A program made the position numbers and the translations under genes. Below are positions 8,325-14,084 of a stretch of DNA of 22,845 nt, piece after piece. The notes under the pieces were generated by a model. That model saw only the letters and a list, made by a program, of their open reading frames with translations. It ran no database searches and was not told the DNA's origin. This DNA comes from a virus, in the IMG/VR virus record IMGVR_UViG_3300035187_004799, positions 1 through 22,845 of that record; one strand, 5' to 3'. Each line of letters starts with the position of its first letter. The stretch's first letter is position 1.

Positions 8325-8813
8325 ATGGCAAGCAGAGCACCAAAAGACAGTGGCGGGAAAAAGCCAACGACACCGACATCCCCGACTGGCACCGCTTCGC
8401 CAGTTGTTGCAGCCGCTAACCCAAATGACTTACAAACAGTCAGTGTTGCATTCACACCATCTTCGTATGTCGGTAAAGGCACAGTTACCTATACCGCAAC
8501 TTCAAGTCCTGGCGGTTTGACGGGAACGAGTGCCACATCGCCAATCACTGTTACTGGTCTTACTTCTGGCACCGCATATACATTTACCGTTACGGCGAAT
8601 ACAAACTATGGCGTGCCCTCCGATGTTTCCACTTCATCTCCAGCCGTTACTCCCCCATACTTCCCTCCATTCTTCCCGCCGTTTTTCCCACCATTCTTTC
8701 CTCCTTTCTTTCCTCCTTATTTCCCTCCATACTTTCCTCCTTTCTTCCCTCCATTCTTCCCCCCTTTCTTTCCTCCATATTTCCCTCCATGCTTCAAGTT
8801 CGCGCCCTGCTGA
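8325..8813 (+). CDS. Fn3-domain protein with C-terminal PPxF repeat tail
   Basis: A 162-residue protein with two parts. Residues about 24-108 form a fibronectin type III-like domain (TVSVAFTPSSYVGKGTVTYT, ITVTGLTSGTAYTFTVTA, NYGVPSDVS). Residues about 110-157 are twelve uninterrupted Pro-Pro-aromatic-Phe units (eight PPFF, three or more PPYF, last PPCF), and the protein ends with KFAPC. There is no signal peptide or membrane segment. The start lies 3 nt after the fibre stop (8319-8321), so it is probably a fibre accessory, tip or linker. Proline-aromatic arrays are stiff, sticky and plausible for a fibre or protein-protein contact. Two cysteines near the end might form a disulfide. The function is unknown. 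Confidence 0.72.
   Translation: MASRAPKDSGGKKPTTPTSPTGTASPVVAAANPNDLQTVSVAFTPSSYVGKGTVTYTATSSPGGLTGTSATSPITVTGLTSGTAYTFTVTANTNYGVPSDVSTSSPAVTPPYFPPFFPPFFPPFFPPFFPPYFPPYFPPFFPPFFPPFFPPYFPPCFKFAPC
8652..8795 (+). repeat. 12-nt repeat array encoding PPxF units
   Basis: Twelve 12-nt units, each two Pro codons, a Phe/Tyr (last Cys) codon and a Phe codon. The coding strand is almost pure pyrimidine across the array, with scattered A (in CCA, TAC, TAT) and very few G. Codon choice varies between units (CCT/CCA/CCC/CCG; TTC/TTT), so the protein repeat is conserved more than the DNA repeat. Confidence 0.88.
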
Positions 8814-8828
8814 CAAAGTAGCCACTGA

Positions 8829-8840
8829 TAGTCTGATTCA
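8829..8840 (+). promoter_or_regulatory. Leaderless-type -10 promoter (TAGTCT) before the sulfotransferase-like gene
   Basis: TAGTCT at 8829-8834 fits TANNNT and lies exactly 6 nt before the ATG at 8841. No Shine-Dalgarno sequence precedes that ATG, so transcription probably starts at or next to the A of the ATG. A CTGACA at 8810-8815 resembles a -35 box but is only 13 nt away, so the -35 is unclear. Confidence 0.5.
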
Positions 8841-8849
8841 ATGAATCAG
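8833..8849. promoter_or_regulatory. Perfect 8-1-8 inverted repeat centred on the start codon
   Basis: CTGATTCA (8833-8840), a single A (8841), then TGAATCAG (8842-8849) form a perfect dyad whose centre is the A of the start codon. The left arm overlaps the last two bases of the -10 box. It is a candidate operator for a dimeric regulator, because a 1-nt loop is too tight for an RNA hairpin unless the inner pairs open. Confidence 0.5.
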
Positions 8850-9566
8850 GATGTTGGTGTATATTTTCTTCACATACCTAGAACATCTGGCAGAGCAACA
8901 CACATAGACTTGTACAACTCTGGGGTGAGTCTAAGCACGCCTTCGCTGGATGATTATCTTTCAAAAAATGAATGGGGAAATAACTCCCTGCTGTGCGGGC
9001 ACTTTGGAAATCATCCAATTAAAAAAAATGACAATGACAAAAAACTTTTACAAGAACTCTTGCCGAATCATAACCGAACCATAAAAACGTTCACCATTGT
9101 CAGGGACCCAGTATCGCATACTGCAAGTATGTCCGTTTTCGCTCCAGAAGGTGTGTCAAGAATGGAGTTTGCGAAAATGCTTATTTACGGAGAACCGTCT
9201 AACAGGTTCCCTTTTGTGGCTAATCCTCAGTCTTCATTCATATCCTCGGATATATCATTTGCCGAAAAAGGAACATGGGGAGAATATGAACTGCCACGCA
9301 TATCTTTTTCAAACAGTGCACAAGAAGTATTAGATGTAGTAAATTTTGCAGACTCAAACGGAATACAAATATACTCACTTGAAAATAGGCACATTTTTCT
9401 ACAAAAGATAGCAGAATGTTTTGACATTCATTTCGTGGAAGTTGACCACTTTCCCAAGGAAACGAATGCAGAAATTGAAGAGTTTTGCATGGACAATTCT
9501 GAAGCAATTTTGCAAAAACATCATATCGATTATGGTCTGCACTCATTGGCGGTGTTAGGGTTATAG
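8841..9566 (+). CDS. Sulfotransferase-like protein
   Basis: A 241-residue protein with the two landmarks of PAPS-dependent sulfotransferases. Residues 8-17 (YFLHIPRTSG) correspond to the 5'-phosphosulfate loop (usual form FLHIPKTGGT, here Lys replaced by Arg14). Residues 83-97 (TFTIVRDPVSHTASM) correspond to the 3'-phosphate-binding VRDPxxRxxS motif. An intermediate CGHFGNHP (52-59) matches the xGHxxxG segment of the carbohydrate sulfotransferase-2-like group. The expected reaction is transfer of sulfate from PAPS to a glycan or protein hydroxyl, in the cytoplasm. The Lys-to-Arg change in the loop and the missing second Arg of the 3' motif could weaken activity. It is the first gene after the fibres and has its own promoter. 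Confidence 0.68.
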   Translation: MNQDVGVYFLHIPRTSGRATHIDLYNSGVSLSTPSLDDYLSKNEWGNNSLLCGHFGNHPIKKNDNDKKLLQELLPNHNRTIKTFTIVRDPVSHTASMSVFAPEGVSRMEFAKMLIYGEPSNRFPFVANPQSSFISSDISFAEKGTWGEYELPRISFSNSAQEVLDVVNFADSNGIQIYSLENRHIFLQKIAECFDIHFVEVDHFPKETNAEIEEFCMDNSEAILQKHHIDYGLHSLAVLGL

Positions 9567-9567
9567 A

Positions 9568-10206
9568 ATGAGCGTAGAACAAACATCAGAAAGTCCATGG
9601 AAAATCAAGCCAGGGCACTTTGGGAATAGCGCTTCAAATATAGTGGTTATTGAAAATTTTGTGGAATTAGAAGATTTAAAACTTATTCAAGAGTTCTGCC
9701 CGACGATTAATGAATGGAACAACTCTGCCAAAAGCGTTTACGCCGAAGATGGGACTTGTCTTTACAACGCCGATTACTGGAACGACCGACAATGCAGTAG
9801 TGAAATCCTTGAAAAACTGAATAAACAGGTTTGGCTCATTGTTGAAAAATACATTGACAAAATGCAAAAAACCATTGAAGACTTCTACAAAGTTAAAGTC
9901 AGCAAACGCCCACCAGTCATAATGAAGTGGCGTCCAGGAATTGAACAGAGACCCCATGCTGATAAACAACTAAACGACGGCAGACCCAACGCATTTGTTG
10001 ATTATGACCTCAACTCTCTGCTCTACTACAACGACGATTTTGAGGGTGGAGACCTGTTTTACCCTCAACACGACATCACGATACGACCAAAGCCTGGCTT
10101 GGCCGTGATGCACCCTGGCGACGTCAACTACTTGCATGGCGTAACAATGATTACAGAAGGATTTAGGTACACGACCCCGTCGTTTTATACGGTGGTTGAC
10201 TCATAA
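9568..10206 (+). CDS. Fe(II)/2-oxoglutarate oxygenase, prolyl-4-hydroxylase type
   Basis: A 212-residue oxygenase that would use Fe(II), O2 and 2-oxoglutarate to hydroxylate a substrate. The metal triad and co-substrate residue are visible: His130 and Asp132 (RPHAD), His190 (YLHGVT) and Arg200 (GFRYTTPSFY). LLYYNDDFEGGDLFYPQ before the second half is the usual P4H-type strand pair. The length is typical for the stand-alone catalytic domain. It starts 1 nt after the previous stop; TAGGGT at 9556-9561 is a possible second leaderless promoter or a weak AGGG ribosome site. The 3' end overlaps a converging minus-strand gene by 44 nt. The substrate is unknown. Confidence 0.85.
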   Translation: MSVEQTSESPWKIKPGHFGNSASNIVVIENFVELEDLKLIQEFCPTINEWNNSAKSVYAEDGTCLYNADYWNDRQCSSEILEKLNKQVWLIVEKYIDKMQKTIEDFYKVKVSKRPPVIMKWRPGIEQRPHADKQLNDGRPNAFVDYDLNSLLYYNDDFEGGDLFYPQHDITIRPKPGLAVMHPGDVNYLHGVTMITEGFRYTTPSFYTVVDS

Positions 10207-10726
10207 TTCTGTTTTCTTTTTTTGCTTTGTCTTCGCAATATACTGGAGTCCAAATACCATCAGTAAACAGCGAGCCGATAAACTGAGCCCGCCCCCCATG
10301 TAGGAGCATCAATCGGGTCAACCCATCTTTGGCAAAAGACTCTTTTAAGGGATAGCCGTGGATTGCGCCGTCGACGTATTCATATTTTCCTTGCGCCACT
10401 GTCTCATAAAATGACTGCTCGGATGACTCGCCCCACAACGAATTAAAGTCAACAAGAAGTTTGTCAAAACCCGTATGTATCAAAAGTTCGGCAGTTTCGG
10501 GTCCGCTGTTGCCAAAACCAATTGACATAATCACGTCAGAGCGGTCTGATAATTCCTGAATTGTTCCCACATCAATTGCGTCAACAGAATTCGCTCTATT
10601 AATTGTTTTTTGCGAACGGCCTTGAGATGCCCAAATAATCGAGTGACCCGAATAGCGCAATGATGAAGCAAGTGACGAACCCATTACCCCAAGGGAAACA
10701 ATGCCGACAACAAACCGTTCGTTCAT
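10163..10726 (-). CDS. NAD(P)-binding Rossmann protein, truncated 3-hydroxyisobutyrate/6-phosphogluconate dehydrogenase type
   Basis: A 187-residue protein with the N-terminal dinucleotide-binding domain of beta-hydroxyacid dehydrogenases: residues 7-21 (VGIVSLGVMGSSLAS), the GH at 27-28, DVIMSIGFG (64-72), LVDFNSL (91-97), the FxDAPVSGG-like segment YVDGAIHGYPLKES (117-130) and a LLHGG element (141-145). The first Gly of the GxGxxG loop is Ser11. The family is normally near 290 residues; the all-helical C-terminal domain with the catalytic Lys is missing, so oxidoreductase activity is doubtful. It could be a binding domain or a decayed gene. It is divergent from the phytanoyl-dioxygenase-like gene across 22 nt and has a leaderless-type -10. 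Confidence 0.7.
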   Translation of the reverse strand: MNERFVVGIVSLGVMGSSLASSLRYSGHSIIWASQGRSQKTINRANSVDAIDVGTIQELSDRSDVIMSIGFGNSGPETAELLIHTGFDKLLVDFNSLWGESSEQSFYETVAQGKYEYVDGAIHGYPLKESFAKDGLTRLMLLHGGRAQFIGSLFTDGIWTPVYCEDKAKKENRIMSQPPYKTTGSCT

Positions 10727-10738
10727 GCCATTATGTTA
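10727..10738 (-). promoter_or_regulatory. Leaderless-type -10 promoter (TAACAT), minus strand
   Basis: Read on the minus strand, TAACAT occupies 10738 to 10733 and is followed by 6 nt and then the ATG at 10726. It shares its TA (10737-10738) with the -10 of the divergent plus-strand gene. No good -35 is seen. Confidence 0.5.
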
Positions 10739-10748
10739 GCCTGATTAT
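10737..10748 (+). promoter_or_regulatory. Leaderless-type -10 promoter (TAGCCT), plus strand
   Basis: TAGCCT at 10737-10742 is followed by exactly 6 nt and the ATG at 10749. There is no Shine-Dalgarno sequence in the 22-nt gap to the divergent gene. The -10 overlaps that of the minus-strand gene by two bases. No clear -35. Confidence 0.5.
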
Positions 10749-11762
10749 ATGAGCACTAATAAACCGAAAGATTTTGACACCTCTACCGCTTGGCACGATT
10801 ATACGGTTACTGAAATAATTGCTAGACATTTTTGGGTCGGAGAAACAACTGGTTATCAGGCTATTGCCAACGCATGGGCGCAAATAGCAGAAGGGAAAAT
10901 AGACGAATTAGGTCTTGATGTGGGTTTTACCGAAGGCGTGGGTTTTCTGCATGCCCTAAACACGTTTGGAAAAAATATTCACATCAATGGTTATGGACAC
11001 AAAACTAACGGTGGACGCCAATCATATGTCGATTATCGATTACTCGAGCAGTACACCTCCAGTAATCACAATCACTTTATGGACAATGGATATGCGGTGC
11101 GCCTGAACGCGTCACCGCACCAGGCCATTGATGACTACAAATCAAAGTATGCAAACGAAATGATTTTAGTGGAGGACGGCGGCAAATCTTATTTGCCCTC
11201 AACAAAAGAATATCTTGTTTCTGATTCTATTGTTTCCATTCTTTGTGGTGACTTTATGGAGTCGTTAGCAGATTCAATGGACACAACATATGGGCTCAAA
11301 TCAGTTAGTGCAATTATGTCAGCACCGAGAACTCATTGGAAGACGGAATCACCATGGTGCAATGAACAAGTCAATTCACCGAACGCTATTTTGGTAATGG
11401 CCGCCATAGAAGACCACCACCCTCTATCGGGCGTATTGCAAATATCTTCTGGGTCGCACAAGTTAGACGCCAACCCAGAAATCATGAAAGACCTAGGCGC
11501 TATGGAGACATACAGTGAATATGTCCAATTTTGTCATTTTTTGGCAAACCTGGATGTTGGAAAAATATATCAACACATGCCCATGGCAGGCGACATAATC
11601 GCGTGGCATGAAAAATCTTTGTATTCCAACGCATTGCCTGGCAATCACAAAGCGCATACCAGAAACTCACTAATTGGGGTGTTTGAAAAAGTCAATATCG
11701 ACGACAATAAGGATTCCTTGATACCGATTCCGAATAGAAATAGGTTGTTTCTTATTAAGTGA
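10749..11762 (+). CDS. Phytanoyl-CoA-dioxygenase-like (PhyH-type) protein
   Basis: A 337-residue protein whose C-terminal half has the landmarks of PhyH-type non-haem iron oxygenases: THWKTESPW (195-203, the HxD/E region), a long VMAAIED strand (216-222), SGVLQISSGSHK (227-238, cf. 'G.L..iPGSHk'), GDIIAWHEKS (281-290) and KAHTRNSL (301-308) containing the likely distal His and co-substrate Arg (candidates His287 or His300, and Arg305). The usual HxD is replaced by His196...Glu200 spacing, so metal binding needs testing. The N-terminal about 180 residues are not recognised. It converges on the peroxidase-like gene with stop codons adjacent inside a perfect inverted repeat. Confidence 0.58.
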   Translation: MSTNKPKDFDTSTAWHDYTVTEIIARHFWVGETTGYQAIANAWAQIAEGKIDELGLDVGFTEGVGFLHALNTFGKNIHINGYGHKTNGGRQSYVDYRLLEQYTSSNHNHFMDNGYAVRLNASPHQAIDDYKSKYANEMILVEDGGKSYLPSTKEYLVSDSIVSILCGDFMESLADSMDTTYGLKSVSAIMSAPRTHWKTESPWCNEQVNSPNAILVMAAIEDHHPLSGVLQISSGSHKLDANPEIMKDLGAMETYSEYVQFCHFLANLDVGKIYQHMPMAGDIIAWHEKSLYSNALPGNHKAHTRNSLIGVFEKVNIDDNKDSLIPIPNRNRLFLIK

Positions 11763-11784
11763 TTACATGTTCAACATGTAATCA
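11760..11784. terminator. Perfect 12-1-12 inverted repeat across convergent stop codons
   Basis: The arms TGATTACATGTT (11760-11771) and AACATGTAATCA (11773-11784) are exact reverse complements around a single C. They contain the TGA stop of the plus-strand gene and the TAA stop plus last codons of the minus-strand gene. The position suits a bidirectional terminator or transcript-end hairpin, but the stem is AT-rich and no clear T tract follows on either side. A protein-binding site is therefore equally possible. Confidence 0.5.
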
Positions 11785-12626
11785 ATATCGTCTTTGATTA
11801 TCCTTAGGGATTCGTCAATGCCTTTTTGCTGCAACCTGCTTGGATATGGGGCATTTGTCCACTCAAAGAACTCTTTTTCCCCTAATTCCTCTTTAAGTTT
11901 TTCCAAACCTTCGCCGTGCCACCACGGGAAAAACTCTCCGTGTTGACTACGTTCACCAAGGAGAAACCCGTTGTGGTATCGCATATATTGTGTTCCTGTT
12001 TTGTCAATCAAGAACTTTGTAAAATTTCCCGTCAAATTACACATGCCTTTTTTGTCTTCCGGTTTCGAAGCCTTTACCTTTGCCCATGGGATAAATTCAT
12101 CACTATACGGAGTTCCATTTTCCTGAAAGTCTGCTTCATGGCATCTTGTCAGGTAAAACCACAGTTCATGAATGTCCTGAAGTTTTTGAGTATTGGGCAC
12201 AAAGTCTTCGCTGTATGAGTGCTTATCGTAGCGACCGTTTGTCAATTCGGTGAACTCATATGTTGCACCAAAATGTGTTTGAGCATAATCTTTTGCCACT
12301 TGACCTGGTGTGAGGTGTAGGGCATTTTTTTCGGCATACGAGGCAAGCCCTCCCTGAAACTGTTCATATCCGTGGCAAACAAAGTCGTCAACGACCACAG
12401 CCAAAATTGTAAAATCAGGGTTTCCTTTGTACATTTGATGAAGTTGCTCAATTACGCCGTGTTGGGGGATATTCCCACAGCCTGCAGCGACGTTGAATAG
12501 GAGGGTCACCTTACCCTTTGCGTCGGCCAGCACATCGTCGTTTTTCCCGTCGGCGGACTTGATTTTTATGTCGTAAATAGACAACGGTAGGGTTTCAATT
12601 GTTCTGGAAATAGACTTTACGCTCAT
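11763..12626 (-). CDS. Glutathione-peroxidase-like thioredoxin-fold protein
   Basis: A 287-residue protein resembling glutathione peroxidases. LLFNVAAGCGNIPQHGVIEQ (42-61) matches the 'lNVASxCGfTpQY..Le' active-site segment, with Cys50 in the peroxidatic position. FTILAVVVDDF (72-82) replaces the 'vLgFPCNQF' segment. GNFTKFLIDKTGTQYMRY (200-217) matches 'WNFTKFLID.dG.v..Ry'. Of the usual Cys-Gln-Trp-Asn tetrad only Cys50 and Asn201 remain; Gln is Asp81 and Trp is Gly200. About 100 extra residues (83-190) include Cys84 and Cys162, and a C-terminal extension follows. A thiol-based reductase or redox partner is possible; classical peroxidase activity is unproven. It is transcribed alone from a strong leaderless-type promoter. 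Confidence 0.62.
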   Translation of the reverse strand: MSVKSISRTIETLPLSIYDIKIKSADGKNDDVLADAKGKVTLLFNVAAGCGNIPQHGVIEQLHQMYKGNPDFTILAVVVDDFVCHGYEQFQGGLASYAEKNALHLTPGQVAKDYAQTHFGATYEFTELTNGRYDKHSYSEDFVPNTQKLQDIHELWFYLTRCHEADFQENGTPYSDEFIPWAKVKASKPEDKKGMCNLTGNFTKFLIDKTGTQYMRYHNGFLLGERSQHGEFFPWWHGEGLEKLKEELGEKEFFEWTNAPYPSRLQQKGIDESLRIIKDDIDYMLNM

Positions 12627-12645
12627 ACCAACATTCTACTATGAT
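12616..12645 (+). promoter_or_regulatory. Divergent plus-strand promoter (TTTACG / TATGAT)
   Basis: TTTACG (12616-12621), an 18-nt spacer and TATGAT (12640-12645) predict a start near 12652, giving a leader of about 24 nt that holds the GAAAGG ribosome site (12661-12666) for the ATG at 12676. It overlaps the divergent minus-strand promoter. Confidence 0.45.
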
Positions 12646-12660
12646 GAGACCCATGGTCAA
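12627..12660 (-). promoter_or_regulatory. Leaderless-type promoter (TTGACC / TAGAAT), minus strand
   Basis: On the minus strand, TTGACC (12660-12655) and TAGAAT (12638-12633) are separated by 16 nt, and the ATG at 12626 follows after exactly 6 nt. Near-consensus -35 and -10 boxes and the lack of a ribosome site make this one of the two clearest leaderless promoters in the window. Confidence 0.62.
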
Positions 12661-12675
12661 GAAAGGTGCAATCAA

Positions 12676-13365
12676 ATGAACTCGGCAGTTAATGTTTCAT
12701 GCGAATACCTGGGGGACCCTCGTTTTGCGATGATGGTCTACAGGAATATGCTTCCCAAAGAATTGCGCTTAGTGGAACGCCTAGAAGATACGATAGGCGC
12801 AAGCGCGACACCGCCCTACATGTGGATGGAGGCCCTCGTTGGGCACGAGCAAAAAATGCCCGAATACAGAGACTGCTTTGACTGCAAAATTAGCGAAGAC
12901 CTTGCAAATCAGGCACCCAATGAGTTTTCTGAAATAAAGGCTATTTGGTCAGATACAACCGAAAGACTGACGCCTTGCTTGCGACACTACGAATCAATGT
13001 ACAACGTAAAAATGGATTACATGGAAGCAATCAATTACGTCAAGTATGGACCTAAGCAACACTTTCAAACGCATACCGACCACGGCTTTTCCTACACCTG
13101 CACCATATCGTCAATCATGTATCTCAATGACGACTATGAAGGTGGGGAACTGTTTTTCCCGTATTTTGATTTGAAGTTTAAACCCGAGGCAGGCGACATC
13201 GTCTTCTTCCCTTCAACTTTCATATTCGCACACGCGGCCCTACCGGTACAAAGTGGGCTAAAATACTCGGCGGTGACGATGTTTGACTACAACGATAAGA
13301 ACCACAATCAGGTTCATTTATACTCACCAACTGCAGCAACACGTGGAGTCAGTACATCTGCATGA
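12676..13365 (+). CDS. Fe(II)/2-oxoglutarate oxygenase, prolyl-4-hydroxylase type, with Lys in the 2OG site
   Basis: A 229-residue oxygenase. Visible residues are His133 and Asp135 (QTHTDHG), His186 (FAHAAL) and Lys196 (SGLKYSAVTMF). SSIMYLNDDYEGGELFFPY (145-163) and KPEAGDIVFFPS (169-180) are the standard strand pair. The position that binds the 2-oxoglutarate carboxylate is Lys rather than the Arg of its neighbours, as in animal collagen prolyl 4-hydroxylases; bacterial homologues more often have Arg. The ribosome site GAAAGG (12661-12666) supports the start. The stop overlaps the DUF6065 start as ATGA, so the two are co-translated. The substrate is unknown. Confidence 0.85.
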   Translation: MNSAVNVSCEYLGDPRFAMMVYRNMLPKELRLVERLEDTIGASATPPYMWMEALVGHEQKMPEYRDCFDCKISEDLANQAPNEFSEIKAIWSDTTERLTPCLRHYESMYNVKMDYMEAINYVKYGPKQHFQTHTDHGFSYTCTISSIMYLNDDYEGGELFFPYFDLKFKPEAGDIVFFPSTFIFAHAALPVQSGLKYSAVTMFDYNDKNHNQVHLYSPTAATRGVSTSA

Positions 13366-14069
13366 CGCATGTCCAATTTGTTAAGACGACACAAACTCCT
13401 CCTGAAATCAGGCAATCAAGAATTAAAAGAGATTGGATGGATGAAACTTACAAAAAGCATGCCTATCAGTGCATGCCTATGTCAGTCGCTAATGTTTTGG
13501 GTTGGGAACTAGTACTAAGCGAAGATGTTGTTGTGCAGTGGGATGGCGGCAACCATGTCCCAAAAATCCTGTCTGGCGAATTCTCAAAAAATGGATTCAA
13601 ACAAGTTCATTGTTCAATCATAGGAATGGTGTCTTTCGCCATGGGATGGGTTATCAGGACAGAGGATAATTACAGCACTTGGTTTTCTGGTTCACCAAAT
13701 TTCATCAAAGAAGATGCGCAGGCTCTTTCGGCAACTGTTCCCACATTTTGGTGGCCAGATGAGGTTCAAATGAATTGGAAGATAAATAAAATCGGCACGC
13801 CAGTAACATTTAGGGCAGGTGACCCGTTTTGTTTTTTTAACGTATATGAAAACACGGTGATGCTTGATGTCAGTGTTTCCGTAGGCAATTTATGGGATGA
13901 CAAAGAACTTATGGAGCAAAGAATGAAGTACGACCAACTCAAGACAAAAATCAACACCGAGAAACCGTGGACATGGGCAAAAGGAATCAAAACAGGTCTT
14001 GATGCTGACGGAAACGTTATTGGGCCATCATTCACAGGGCTCCCAGTAATTGCCGTTCCAAATCAGTAG
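13362..14069 (+). CDS. DUF6065 family protein
   Basis: A 235-residue protein that I recognise as DUF6065 from several conserved blocks in order: PEIRQSRIKRDWMDET (residues 14-29), YQCMPMSVANVLGWEL (35-50), VVVQWDGG (56-63), GMVSFAMGWVIRTEDNYSTW (87-106), VQMNWK (134-139) and FRAGDPFCFFN (147-157). The family function is not known to me; no catalytic signature is obvious beyond conserved Trp, Asn and Gly residues. The ATGA overlap with the upstream oxygenase suggests the two act in the same pathway. It is followed by a 15-nt gap that holds the next gene's -10 box. Confidence 0.82.
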   Translation: MTHVQFVKTTQTPPEIRQSRIKRDWMDETYKKHAYQCMPMSVANVLGWELVLSEDVVVQWDGGNHVPKILSGEFSKNGFKQVHCSIIGMVSFAMGWVIRTEDNYSTWFSGSPNFIKEDAQALSATVPTFWWPDEVQMNWKINKIGTPVTFRAGDPFCFFNVYENTVMLDVSVSVGNLWDDKELMEQRMKYDQLKTKINTEKPWTWAKGIKTGLDADGNVIGPSFTGLPVIAVPNQ

Positions 14070-14084
14070 TGGTATAATCGCTCC
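14050..14084 (+). promoter_or_regulatory. Leaderless promoter (TTGCCG / TATAAT)
   Basis: TTGCCG (14050-14055), a 17-nt spacer and consensus TATAAT (14073-14078) are followed by exactly 6 nt and the ATG at 14085. The -35 lies in the 3' end of the DUF6065 gene. No ribosome site exists, so the start codon is probably the first transcribed base. Dyad elements ATCG (14077-14080) and CGAT (14090-14093) flank TCCATGGA (14082-14089). Confidence 0.68.

Noticed and set aside
8634-8825. Minus-strand frame rich in Arg, Glu and Trp opposite the PPxF array
   Set aside because: It is the antisense reading of the pyrimidine tract; its regular composition mirrors the repeat and it lacks initiation signals.
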